A stretch of DNA of 64,000 nt from Sugiyamaella lignohabitans (taxonomy: Eukaryota > Ascomycota > Dipodascomycetes > Dipodascales > Trichomonascaceae), in contig NC_031672.1 in assembly GCF_001640025.1 (NCBI RefSeq), positions 3,596,001 through 3,660,000 of the forward strand. Direction: 5' to 3'. The notes below the pieces were generated by a model that was not told the origin of the DNA, did not search any database, and was given only the letters and a program-made list of their open reading frames with translations. Within the stretch, counting starts at the first letter, position 1, and each line of letters opens with the position of its first letter. Both the position numbers and the translations under genes were made by a program. Positions 11,560 through 22,287 of this stretch are shown in pieces.

Positions 11560-11575
11560 GGGTAAGTGCTTACCC
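11560..11575. promoter_or_regulatory. QUTA/QA-1F-like operator, site 2
   Basis: GGGTAAGTGCTTACCC is a near-perfect palindrome (seven-base arms, two-base centre). It matches the QA-1F/QUTA consensus GGRTAARYRYTTATCC at 15 of 16 positions. It lies 171 bases upstream of the thiolase ATG and 43 bases from site 1, about four helical turns, so two dimers could bind the same face. Confidence 0.6.
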
Positions 11576-11746
11576 GCTCAGTTCTCGTGTGGAGAGTAGG
11601 GAATCGAATCGAATAAGTCAGTTCCGTGTGCAATACAAATCATTTACTTGGATATATAACTATTGTGTTCTTTATTTCTCGACGGGGTATTGCTGTTGGA
11701 TCAGTCCCAAGTGTATCATACTCTAACTGAAAGGGGATCATAAATC

Positions 11747-12973
11747 ATGGCCGCCAAATCAGCAGTTCGCTCCATCTTGGAGAAAAGTCCCAGTGATATT
11801 GTTATAGTATCTGCATTAAGAACTCCTATTACTAGGGCTAAAAAGGGTGGACTCAAGGATGTTTACCCAGAAGAATTGCTAAGTAAAGTACTGTCTGCTA
11901 CAGTGAAAAAATCTGGCATAGATAAGAACCTGGTAGATGACGTACTGGTTGGTGCAGTATTACAGACTCTAGGAGGCCACAAGGCCAGTGCCCTCGCTGT
12001 AAAAAGTGTTGGTTTTCCTATTTCTACTACCACAAATACCATTAATAGACAATGTGGTTCATCTGCTCAAGCAATGTCATATATTGCTTCGTCAATTCGT
12101 TCAGGAGATATTGACATTGGTATTGCTGCTGGCGTAGAGTCTATGACTTTTGATTATTTCCCTCATAGAGGAATTCCCACCAGAATATCCGAGTCTCTTA
12201 AAGCATCTGCTTCTGATGAAGCTAAGAATGTTCTCATGCCTATGGGAATTACCTCTGAGAACGTGGCAGAAAAGTATGGCATTACACGTGAAGAGCAGGA
12301 CCATTTCGCATATCTCAGTCATACTCGAGCTGCCAGGGCCACTGAAAGCGGTCATTTTGCAAAGGAGATTGTTCCTGTGGAAGCTAGATTTGTAGATGAA
12401 AACGGCGTTGAGTCGCCCAATACAGTCACTGTTTCTAAAGATGACGGTATTCGAGCCACTATTTCGCTCGATAAATTGGCTACTTTAAAGCCTGTTTTCT
12501 CAGAGACTGGTACCACCACAGCAGGCAATTCATCGCAAATATCCGACGGTGCTTCCGCAGTTCTTCTTATGACGCGAGCTAAAGCACACGAACTTGGTCT
12601 CAGACCGGTAGCAAGATTTATTGCATCCAAGGCAGCTGGTGTTCCCTCTGCTTTAATGGGAATTGGACCAGCAGCTGCTATCCCCAAGCTTCTGGAACGT
12701 GTTGGTCTTGTATCGTCTGATATCGATGTGTGGGAGATCAACGAAGCATTCGCCAGTCAGTCGGTTTACTGTGTAAAGGAGCTTGGCCTTGATTCTGATA
12801 AGGTGAATCCAAATGGTGGTGCCATCGCTCTGGGTCATCCTCTTGGAGCTACTGGTGGACGTTTGGTCGCAACTCTTAATAATGACCTTCACAGCCTTGA
12901 TGGAGAGCTTGGTGTCCTCTCAATGTGCATGTCGACTGGTCAGGGCTATGCTGCTCTCCTGTCCCGTGAATAA
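11747..12973 (+). CDS. 3-ketoacyl-CoA / 3-oxoadipyl-CoA thiolase, 408 aa
   Basis: A full-length type I thiolase. The acyl-accepting Cys103 lies in NRQCGSSAQAM, NEAF is at 332-335, His364 is in GGAIALGHPLGATGG, and the deprotonating Cys394 is in MCMSTGQG. The C-terminal motif resembles peroxisomal POT1/FOX3 thiolases (MCIGTGMG) more than mitochondrial acetoacetyl-CoA thiolases. I see no clear PTS2 at the N-terminus and no PTS1 at the C-terminus (LLSRE). The start MAAKSAVRSILEK could be a weak mitochondrial presequence. Being beside aromatic-ring genes and under Qut-like operators, I infer that it cleaves 3-oxoadipyl-CoA to acetyl-CoA and succinyl-CoA. A general beta-oxidation role is the alternative. 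Confidence 0.85.
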   Translation: MAAKSAVRSILEKSPSDIVIVSALRTPITRAKKGGLKDVYPEELLSKVLSATVKKSGIDKNLVDDVLVGAVLQTLGGHKASALAVKSVGFPISTTTNTINRQCGSSAQAMSYIASSIRSGDIDIGIAAGVESMTFDYFPHRGIPTRISESLKASASDEAKNVLMPMGITSENVAEKYGITREEQDHFAYLSHTRAARATESGHFAKEIVPVEARFVDENGVESPNTVTVSKDDGIRATISLDKLATLKPVFSETGTTTAGNSSQISDGASAVLLMTRAKAHELGLRPVARFIASKAAGVPSALMGIGPAAAIPKLLERVGLVSSDIDVWEINEAFASQSVYCVKELGLDSDKVNPNGGAIALGHPLGATGGRLVATLNNDLHSLDGELGVLSMCMSTGQGYAALLSRE

Positions 12974-13155
12974 ATTTAAAAGATATAACAAATATATACA
13001 TAGCATAGACAATGTGGTCTAACCTTAGAAGTGCATTACTTTAAAATATATGTGGAATTAGACAAGAAGGACCATATCTTTTTGCAGTCTCTCTGCTTTC
13101 GAATACCGCGATATCAAATCTATTAAAATACTACAATAAAAACAGTCTATTAACT

Positions 13156-14121
13156 CTATTTACTAAGGGCCTCCTCAAATTCAGGTTTCTTTGACTCAGA
13201 ATCGAAATCCGGACGAAGCAATTCATACCCACTAGTAGTACGGCCATAGGTAATACCACCCAATCTAGAGACGGATTGGAGCTTAACAGGATCAATGATA
13301 TTACGTTGTTCGTTGATGACATCCTCACGAACGTGGAAATTGACACCTTCAACCAAAACCAAAGTTCCGGAAGGGTTTCCGGTGACCTTAGAAGTCCATT
13401 CATGGGAGTGGATAAGCTTTGCTTCAACAGAAAAGGCAGATTCGGCCACATGCTCAGGCTTGACCTTAGAAGATGCTAATGGAGTTAGGCCCGAAAGCTT
13501 CCACTCATCAACATCAGTTGGGGCATTGGTACTACAGTAGTTGGCAGCTTCAACAAACCATTCAGAGATAATGTTGATTGTGAGCTCTTTAGTTTCCAGA
13601 ATGTTAGCAGCTGTGTCCTTTGGAGCACCGGTTCCCTTGCTGAAACCAAGACAGAAAATTGGAGGGTCATGATTCACCATTGTAAAGTATGAAAATGGAG
13701 CCAGATTGCGCACACCATCTTTAGAAACTGTGGAAACAAAGCCAATCGGTCTTGGAGTGACGGCAGAAATAAGCATCTTGTAGTTGTCTACAGGATTACG
13801 GTCAGGACCATAAGGATCTAACTCAATCTTCTTGTGGGTTTTCCACTCATCGTCCGTTGCTCCGGATCCAACCTTCCAATCGACGTCAACAGTCTGGTGA
13901 TAGTGGAATTGGACATCCTTTTCAAAAGGGGGTCTCTCTCTTTGTACTTTTCCGAAATCTCCATGGGGATTTCTCTTGATTTGAGCTTCAAGACCAAATC
14001 TAGTGGGCTCAGCACCGGGGCCTGGCTTATCAGTACCTGTAGTCATTGTGAAGTGAAAGTATCTAATTTGAGGGCTTCTAGATGATAATATTGGTAATCT
14101 CTTTACTAACCGCAATCTCAT
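13156..14121 (-). CDS. Flavin-reductase-like FMN-binding split-barrel protein, 321 aa
   Basis: Residues about 105-260 match the flavin-reductase-like FMN-binding split barrel (VTPRPIGFVSTVSKDGVRNLAPFSYFTMV, given here only as positions near 122-150, then ELTINIISEWF). The first 25 residues are basic, Ser-rich and without acidic residues, like a mitochondrial presequence. A second Met at 26 (MTTGTDKPG) would give a cytosolic form. The gene is convergent with the thiolase (182 bases apart). Such proteins reduce flavins or use FMN for small-molecule oxidoreduction. The substrate is unknown, and a role in the aromatic pathway is suggested only by position. Confidence 0.8.
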   Translation of the reverse strand: MRLRLVKRLPILSSRSPQIRYFHFTMTTGTDKPGPGAEPTRFGLEAQIKRNPHGDFGKVQRERPPFEKDVQFHYHQTVDVDWKVGSGATDDEWKTHKKIELDPYGPDRNPVDNYKMLISAVTPRPIGFVSTVSKDGVRNLAPFSYFTMVNHDPPIFCLGFSKGTGAPKDTAANILETKELTINIISEWFVEAANYCSTNAPTDVDEWKLSGLTPLASSKVKPEHVAESAFSVEAKLIHSHEWTSKVTGNPSGTLVLVEGVNFHVREDVINEQRNIIDPVKLQSVSRLGGITYGRTTSGYELLRPDFDSESKKPEFEEALSK

Positions 14122-14545
14122 TCACAGTAGATAAAAGGATTATAATTTCACTGTAGAGTAATTCTCAACAGATATAGTATGAATAATAATCAAATCGACT
14201 GTCTTCGGTCGTATTATTATATTGGATGCTCAGGGACAGGGTTGCTGCAGACGGATGAGAGCTTACCATGATCCGCAGCTTAGCCGGGTTTAGCTTAAGC
14301 CAGCATGCAGATGTATGGAACAATCGGCCGCGTGAAAACGTTTAACCGACACCCTGTGCGGAGTACCGGAATTTATCTATCCGTATATTCTATTTCAAAA
14401 CAATTATATATTCCAGTGATCCCAAGTTTCAGGGATTGAAACTTCCCCCTGGCAAGTGGCAGTTTCGTCGCTCTTTTTGGTGTAAGCTATAGAATTGCAT
14501 TATAAATTTATCATTATTATGATGCATCATAAATCATATAAATAA
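14122..14545. other. Spacer between flavin-reductase-like gene and activator gene
   Basis: No ORF. It is the promoter of the minus-strand flavin-reductase-like gene. A small inverted CGG-N4-CCG (14359-14368) is of the type bound by Zn2Cys6 dimers. A weaker QUTA-like half-site (GCTTACC) lies near 14261. Neither is strong alone. Confidence 0.4.
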
Positions 14546-17197
14546 TTAGCCAGATCTATCTAAGAATCCCAAGTTATGCAAGAATTCTGGAACTGACATG
14601 TCTTCCATATTATCGTTGGAGCCATTTTTCTCGCCCAATCTAGAAGTTGTTAGCTCATGTCCATGTAATATATAATATAAGAAATAGATAGTTGGGAAGA
14701 TTACGCCAGGGACATCCACTGTTAAGATATACTTACCGTGAGTTATTTCCAAATAGATCAAGGCTCTTGAGATGCTCCCAGTCCAAATTCCTGTCGTCTG
14801 GAAAGGATGCAGCAGCAGCCATGGCTGACCCAGGCCTTAAGTTAGAGACAGATGACATTGGCTGCTGCTCATTGGGAGCAAAGGCAGATTCGATTTTGGA
14901 CTGCTGATTTTGTTAGTAAAAATGAAACCAATAACTGTAAGGTTCTTACTTACCGGGCCAGTTGTACCTAGACCAGCCTCTAAGCTGGCAGCAGCTGCAA
15001 ATGCTTGTAGCGCATTTGTCAATCCGTGCATGGAACTCTGCGACATTTTCTTATCATAAATGGCAGATTCGTCAAGAATGGCGAATCTCTCCTTTGTGAA
15101 GTACTGCAAGCTGAGAGATGTTACGCCAGGCCAGCTCTCTTCCAAAAACGCTAGAGGAATAATCTTCTGGACCGTACTAGGGGTGCTTCCAGGATATGTA
15201 ACTTGTCGAATCGAGTTTGTCTTGATTGCCAATAGTAAAGGGATAGATGAAAAGTATTCAAAAAATGGAGAAGCATGACTGGGTGGAAATGACATACCAA
15301 AATTTAGTAATAGCTGCGAGCTGATTGTTGGTAGTGTATCCTGAGGAACAAAAAAGTTGGAGCTAGTCGTTGCAAACTCATCTGTTGTGTAGAAAAGAGA
15401 AGCAGTCGCTATAAATGTTAAATAAAGATTGATTTTGTGAGGTGCAATGGGTTCTGATGCTTTCACGCTGAGATCAGCCAGTGAACAATGCTCTGGCAAG
15501 TTTCGACCCCATAGTTGTAGCTTTGCCGTAATATCATTGTAAAACAGAGACCTCTGAACGCGTGGTCTTACAGCGAAAGAGGGCTGGTTGAGCTGGCTAA
15601 TTACATTGTTCAACAACCTTACTAATGGCAACAGTGCATTAAATATCGATAAGCTTCGAGCGGGCGCTGCAGACCAAGATTCATTTCTAGACCGGAAAAT
15701 TGAGTTTGCTGGCTTTCCAGAGTTGGCATCCATACCCATCAAATTTGCAGTCAGCGAAGCGTACGGACTTTGGATTGGCTTCCATAATTCCCATTCTTCC
15801 CAGCCATCTTCTTCGATTGGATCTAATTCGAAATCATTATCTGATGTATGTGGAGGACGTCCCAATCGAGCCGCTATTAAAGTATCTATAATACAACAGG
15901 CATACCAGGTTCTTTTCGAGAACACTGAAGAGGAGGTATTAAACGCATGAAACCCTTGCTCGTAAGCAACTCGTACAGCCAGTCCAATAGTAGTCCAGCT
16001 ACTATCCCAATAGCCTTTAGAGAAAAATATCAATGCTATTAGTAATAATGCCTGTACTCTTTCCAAAGATCCTGGTCCTAGAGCCGATTCAGAGATAAAT
16101 CGCTGTATTTGGATTCTAAAAGGATTCAGATCTCGCGTCTTACGAGAAATATGGGAAGCAAATTCCAGTGTCGCCCATAGCAACATTTCTCTATCAGACC
16201 CTGAAAACGACTCCATGGAATATGCCACTCTAATCAGGTCGACCTTGTTTACCATTGGCAGCCAGGAATGAACATATGAAAAGTAAGTATCTAGCAACGA
16301 GATTCGATCAGTCAATGCCATTGAATCTAGTCCTGATTTCATTAGATTATTCGATCCCATCAGCAATAACGATGAGGCTGACTGAATATAAGGCCGAGCT
16401 CTTAGGATAGGTTTAAAATCCGGAGACATGCCACTACTGGCTCCAAGAAATAGAAAACGACTGCCATCAGAAATGTGCCCGTCTGATACTGCCGAGTTCG
16501 TATCTTGTTTGGGACGAAACATACCCTCTGCGCCAGAACGGTCATCCCCATTATTGCCTAGACCATGATGAACATCGTCTGGAGTATTTTCATTAAGTTT
16601 CCTTTTGGCAGCAGCTCCGGGACTACTATTTGAAGGGGTTTGGACAGCAACACCTCCTGACAAGGCGATTGAACCTGCCTTGCTCTGCGTTATAGAGAGT
16701 CGTCTTCTATGTTCACTTCTGGCAGAATCACCATCGGAGTTTGCTACACTCTCTTTCAAACGCTTACAGACACCTGAATTCTGCCATGCTCGATCCATCT
16801 CGTCCTTGGACCTATTATTCATATCTTCGACTTCAGCCAAACCATCTAATACAGTATATAACTCCTGTTCGCCATGACTATTGCTGATGATATATGCCCC
16901 TAGCATTTGCTCTATTCGCTTGACATACCCTTCTAACTGTTGGAGGTAGCCCGAGGGCAAACCTCTTTTCTTGGATTCACTATATTCACATTTTGTGCCC
17001 GACGTCGCACAAGAACCACACGTGGGTTCTTGTCCATTACATTTTATTTTCCGATTACGACATTGCAAACACGCTCGACTGACTCGATGTCTCTTGGCAG
17101 GCTGAGACTCGGACTCAACCTTAATAACACCTTCATCGCCTAATAAGTCAGCTGATTCGACCATTTTTGCATTCTTCACAAGTCGACTTGCCTCCAA
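14546..17197 (-). CDS. Zn2Cys6 transcription activator (QutA/QA-1F-like), 3 exons, 834 aa
   Basis: Exons are 14954-17197, 14737-14903 and 14546-14639. Introns are 50 bases (14904-14953, branch TACTAAC) and 97 bases (14640-14736, branch GCTAAC), both with GTAAGT donors, and the frame is kept across both. The binuclear zinc cluster uses Cys43, 46, 53, 60, 63 and 70. It is followed by KKRGLPSGYLQQLE, the linker seen in QA-1F/QUTA (KKRG...GY...LE). The middle (about 290-560) is a fungal-specific transcription-factor domain. Exon 3 ends in an acidic, hydrophobic tail (MSVPEFLHNLGF), plausibly an activation segment. The gene is divergent from the QutR-like repressor, as qa-1F is from qa-1S. Confidence 0.85.
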
Positions 17198-18701
17198 TTA
17201 TCACAAATATCCTGGGCAACTGATCTGATTCAACCCAAATACTGACCCGTCGGATGAAGTTTTACACAACACTTGCTTTACAACTGTAAATCGAGATACT
17301 AGATAGTGTACTGCACGGGTAAAGGATTGACCGCAAGGGAATCTATTGGGAATCTATTGACCGAGCTTGATCTCCCTAGAGTTGTAGTTGGTGGGGGGTA
17401 AAATGCCGCCCCGCGGCTACAAAGCCGTTCCGGTGGGGGCGTACGCCTTCGAAAACTCAGTCCCGAACGGTCCAGAAATCTCTTTCTGGTTTCCATTTTA
17501 GTTCAGTCCAGAACCTGAGAAACTTCTTGTGAATTTAAGTCATGAAAAACAGGATTCGGACCAATGTTCCGAGAGCAGGGAGCTAGAAAGATAAAACTGT
17601 GGTTGTAGAGCCGCAGTTCCCCACTTCAACCTATGAAACTGTACGCCGTTCCTGTATGTTCGAGACAACGGTCTCAGTTGGCTGCTGCCTGATAAAAAAG
17701 TGGGCGGAGTAGTGAATATGCAGTGGTTCGGTTTGCCATGCCGAACGGAATTGAATTTTGCGGATTTTCCTTCTTCGATCCGGTGCGTATCGCGTGACAT
17801 ACGGCACGTCTGGTTTCTGATAAAGCGGTCAATCCCTCGGTAACTGTACTTGAAACATACTCGACACCAGTTGATAAGAATAACTCTCTATGGTAATCAG
17901 ATAGGAAGATATAAACAATATCACAGATGTTCGTTACTAGTCTGTATACTAAATTGAATCCATGTTTATAAAAAGGTAAAAATCTAAGGTAATACACTAG
18001 TGGATATTTTTCCGTGGTCCGTGCGCCTGATCTACCCGTACCCTTCACGCATTATGCGGAAGATACTTTTGCCGCGAGGCAGGCTAAGGCTATCAAGCAC
18101 TATGACCTGACCCGTACGATCGCATGTCGGAAATGGATGCCGGAGATCTAGACCAATGACGAAATAGTGGGCCACCCAAAAACATCTCATCTTGCTTCGC
18201 TATAACAGACTCTTATCGATCTGCCAGCATCTGTTATCAATAGTTTGAAGGATACACATTGTCATTCGAAATCACTGGATTCGATACCGTACTTCAAGTG
18301 GTTGTAAATCTTATTTTCTGTTTGTTGTTAGCTGTGAGGTATACCCAGATTTGTGTTTCAAAAATTCGGCGCTGCTTATCACTCACTGTGCACATCGCAC
18401 TCCCATCGCTCTCACGTCACTTTGCACCTCAAATTTGGGTCACATTCTCGCTTATTCGTATGTTAGTTGTTCTTGACTTCCCCACTTCACTTGCACAGAC
18501 TTTACCAAAACTAACTCTTTTAGTAGAATCAGTGACTGTAACCATTAGCCAGGGTTTGTTCAGTATTTGTCTGGCTTACTCTGTTCTTGTTCCATTACGG
18601 CCTGTATTTTGTAGCACTGGTTAGCTCGCCAATCTTTTTATCAGCTGAAAACCTTCGTCAATCAGGGATTGGCCATTCTGCTAGCCAGCAAGTTTCCCAT
18701 C
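17198..18701. other. 1.5-kb divergent control region between activator and repressor genes
   Basis: Open frames here are short, with no recognisable product, and I do not call them genes. A QUTA-like half-site, GGGTAAAGGATTGACC (17317-17332), matches 12 of 16 consensus positions. A CGG-N9-CCG inverted motif lies at 17557-17571. A GC-rich patch sits at 17395-17475. The length is unusual for this compact genome and suits shared regulation. Confidence 0.5.
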
Positions 18702-21510
18702 ATGGCCCAAAATGATTCCAATGACAATCTCTGGTGGTTAAAATCGATGGGATTCACCCTCAATTATTCCAAGGATGCAACGATACTCCTCGTAGGGAGC
18801 CGTGGCGCTGGCAAGTCGACCTTGGCTGTTATAGCTGCTATGGCATTGAAACGGCGATTTGTTGATCTGATAACCACCTTTGAAACTCTGGCAGGTATTT
18901 CTGTGGAAGCGTTTCGTGCTAAATATGGGGCTCAAGAGCTATTCAACAAAGAAGCTGAACTACTCGAGTCTATCTTAGCTCGCAATCCTACCAATTGTGT
19001 CATCGCTACATCCAGTGCTTCGGTGGTGGAGCCTACCCGTACTGTTCTTATGAGACATATCACGCGAATGCCCATTATTTACATCACCAGGAGTTTGGAT
19101 GAGGTGAGCGAGTATCTTAAACCTCATGAAGATCATGATCGTTTACTACGGATGGCTACTGATAATGCTCCTCTATATCGATTGTGTTCTACTTTTGAAT
19201 TTGTTAATCTAGGATTAAGGTACCTCACTATTGATGATATCGATGGAGTCAACAATAGTCGAGTGGCCACTCCGATCTCTGTTACCGCAAGTCCCAAAGA
19301 TGAGCATGCTACTTTATCCAGTGGGTCTACCATGACATCAGCACCCCATGCTCTTGTTCGAGGTTCTCCGTTGATACCTTTGGGCTTGAAAAAGCTTGAA
19401 CGTGACTTCTTGGCCTTTCTTGATCATATATACACCAGTGCCAGTTTGGATTTACATTCTTCAGAGAAGGCATCTGCATCTAGACCGCCCAGTCCAACTT
19501 CTACCTCGCCCTCACTTCCCCATCTTACAACAGCATCCACTTGGAACCCCTTGGTTTCTAAGCGAAATAACTTGCAGGTGTACTCCCGCTCGTTATTATT
19601 ACCTTTTTTCGATATTCCATTTGCACGCATCGATCTAGAAGAAATTTCGATTGGCGTCGATGCTTTGGAAATACGGGTTGATCTAATGGCACTTTCAGCA
19701 TTAACTAAGAAAAACAGCCAAGGTGTTTTGACCTATATAGCAGAACAAGTGGCTTATATCCGGCGACTATCAGAGTTACCAATCGTCTACAACTTCTCCA
19801 AGTCGATATTCACCAGCAAACCGGAATCGCTCGATATCAATACGAACGGCAATCCAGATTTCTGGATTGAGCTATATATCGAGCTGTTGTTTTTTGGACT
19901 GCGACTAAATATCGACTATCTAACAGTATGGCTTGAGCTGCTGCCAGAGCGGGTTATTCAAGCTCTTGTGTCAAAGAAAAAAGTAACAAAACTAATTGGC
20001 TGCGCCACCACCAGTGTATGGGAATCTAATAAGCTCTCCAAACAGCTTTCTCTAGGTTTTAATCTTGGTTGTGATATTATGCGAATTACAAGCTACGCGT
20101 TAACTATAAAGGACAACTTTACCTTACTATCTGCTCTTCAAGAGGTGAGTAGCAACTACAACAAACCTATCATAGCATACAACAATGGGCCACTTGGTAA
20201 GATGTCAAGATGTCTCAATGCCATATTAGCCCCTGTGGAACATCCAGCTCTTTACTCACATCCGGACAGCTTTTACGGCTTGTCCGACAAAAATCCATGG
20301 CTCGGTGAATTTGCCAACAAACAAGGTGATATACTTACATTGCAAGAGGCAAATCGAAGCTTATACAGTTTATTTGTTCTTCCCAAACAAAATTTTTACC
20401 GTCTGGGTCAAGAATTGTTGTCAGCGAAGGTAGACTACACTTATCGAAAAGCAGCGGAACTTATAGGACTACCCCATGAGTATCATACTAGGAAGATTAA
20501 TAGTCTAGAGGAAGTTCCAGAGATATTTTCAGACCCAGAATTTGGTGGAGCCGTTATTGGATGGCCATTCAAGGTGTCCATTATAAACAAGTTGACCACA
20601 GTCTCGACCCATGCCAGGCTTATCGGTGCTTGTAATATTGTGGTTTCCATTCGAGATCCAAATTCGTTCCACCCTATTGCTCTGCACGGTGAAAATACAG
20701 AATGGAAAGGAATGCTTAAATGCATTTTCAAGAATTTGAGTACTAGAAGTGCTATTACTCCTGCGACAACGGCTGTTGTTATTGGGGGAGGAGGAAGTGC
20801 ACGGTCGGCAGTATTTGCACTCACTTGTCTTGGTGTGCGTAATATACTGGTATGCAATCGTACCAGAGCCAATGCTGAGAGATTAGTGGCGCATTTCGAG
20901 GGTCAATACGCCAAATTATCTGCTGATGGGGCTTTGGGAAGCTCTAAAATAGACCTGGCTAGTACAACGGTATGGTCAATGAGATACATAACTCGCAGAG
21001 ACAGTCTTCTGAAACCGGATACAACGCGGCCAAAGAATTTTGGTTCTTTAACTTTTGAAAATGAGTCTGATGGCCCGAATCCTACAACTTCGATGGGAAT
21101 TATTGATGCTTTAACAGATGAGTGGCCTAATGATATAACACCACCTACAATAATCATCAACTGTACTCCTGCTCACAATTATGAACTCCCTGAAAGTTGG
21201 CTTTCAAATCCTAATGGTGGTTTGGGTCTAGAGGTAAGTATTCTTGATGATACGAAACTACTTAGTCGGGCGGGGTTTTATACCTTTGTCCCCTGATAAT
21301 GATAGCTGCTAACACACACAGATCCTCTATCAAACCAAGTCGACTAAATTTATTGAGCAAGTGGAGGCGAGAGTTATGAAGGGGTGGAAAGCAATCCGAG
21401 GTACAGAGGTTCTTACTGAAATGTCGGCAGCGTCTTTTGAGGCATTAACCGGTAAGAAAGCACCCCTTCCCTTTCTACGTCAGGCAGCAGCGACAATTGC
21501 CTCGCCATGA
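18702..21510 (+). CDS. QutR/QA-1S-like pentafunctional-AROM-derived repressor, 906 aa
   Basis: Exons are 18702-21233 and 21322-21510, with an 88-base intron (donor GTAAGT, branch GCTAAC, acceptor ACAG) in phase 0. Three domains follow the order of the AROM C-terminal half. These are a shikimate-kinase-like domain with P-loop GSRGAGKST (32-40), a type I dehydroquinase-like domain (about 310-530), and a shikimate-dehydrogenase-like domain with IGGGGSARSA near 693. Qut repressors arose from this part of AROM and bind the activator rather than catalyse. The Schiff-base lysine of dehydroquinase is replaced by Arg461 (DIMRIT), which supports loss of catalysis. The start is the first ATG of the frame. 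The family predicts an activator-binding, ligand-sensing role. Confidence 0.88.
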
Positions 21511-22287
21511 TTTACATGTCGCTGTCATATTATAAGGCTATAGTGCTTGTATATAATATTTTATTTATTTTTACCATTGAAATAGTCGGTGATCGGAGAC
21601 CACCCATCGCCAACTTAGCTACACTCGCTTGTCCTCGTTGATGCTCCAACGTTTAACTCTAAGATCACAATCTACATCTTAGCCCTTCAGGCCCTTGATT
21701 TTGTAAAAGCAGATTCACAGGCTGGCAAGTGTAAACTTAGGCAGTACGACTATAGACTATAGAGTGGATAAATTCTAGAACTGCTTTTTATTTACCCCAT
21801 TTGAATAAAATAGTTCGCAGGCTAAGAAAAAATTAACTCAAAATACCGCGTTTAAACTTTTATACAGTGAATCAATAAGGAGTCAAATTAAGTCAAATAT
21901 CGGCAGGAGGAAAATCTGGGGAAACGCAGTGATGGACTGCATTGGACCAAAAGTGTGGCCTCTGGAAGTTCGGAAGGAAGATGCGTCTGCCGATCCGACT
22001 TTGTGGATAAATATTCCAGTTGTTGAAGCGATCATGCTAATGCATTGGCCCGGCATATGCCTCCTGTGGGGAACCTGCAGGTAAAGTATTCACCCGAAGT
22101 TGATTCGCACACTAATATTTGTTGATTACACTCTCTTGATAGATCTTCCGGGATGAAGTCTACTTATAAATACGGTTCCAAGACAACTATCAAAAGTTAG
22201 TAATTACAAACCCTTAAGACCAGGAAGCTTTTTGAGTGACGTTTGACAATTTATCAAGAAACCATACAATCAGATATTCCTGCAACC
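21511..22287. other. Promoter region of the dioxygenase gene
   Basis: No ORF. GGATAA half-sites of the QUTA type occur near 21766 and 22003, and GGTAAAGTATTCACCC near 22080, but no full palindrome. The rest is AT-rich. Confidence 0.4.

Larger units (their letters stand above)
10836..11746. other. Divergent promoter region RAD26 / thiolase
   Basis: No ORF of note. It separates two divergently transcribed genes. The half nearer the thiolase holds two QA-1F/QUTA-like palindromes (listed separately) in a locally GC-richer patch at about 11480-11600. The rest is AT-rich. Confidence 0.6.

Noticed and set aside
13156..14121. Two-component monooxygenase reductase partner
   Set aside because: The nearby monooxygenase is a single-component FAD/NAD(P)H type, so no reductase partner is required.
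17674..18048. 124-residue minus-strand frame in the regulator spacer
   Set aside because: No conserved motif and no start context. It overlaps another short frame, so it is probably chance.
18259..18624. 121-residue hydrophobic plus-strand frame
   Set aside because: Begins without ATG, and its hydrophobicity follows from T-rich DNA upstream of the repressor gene.
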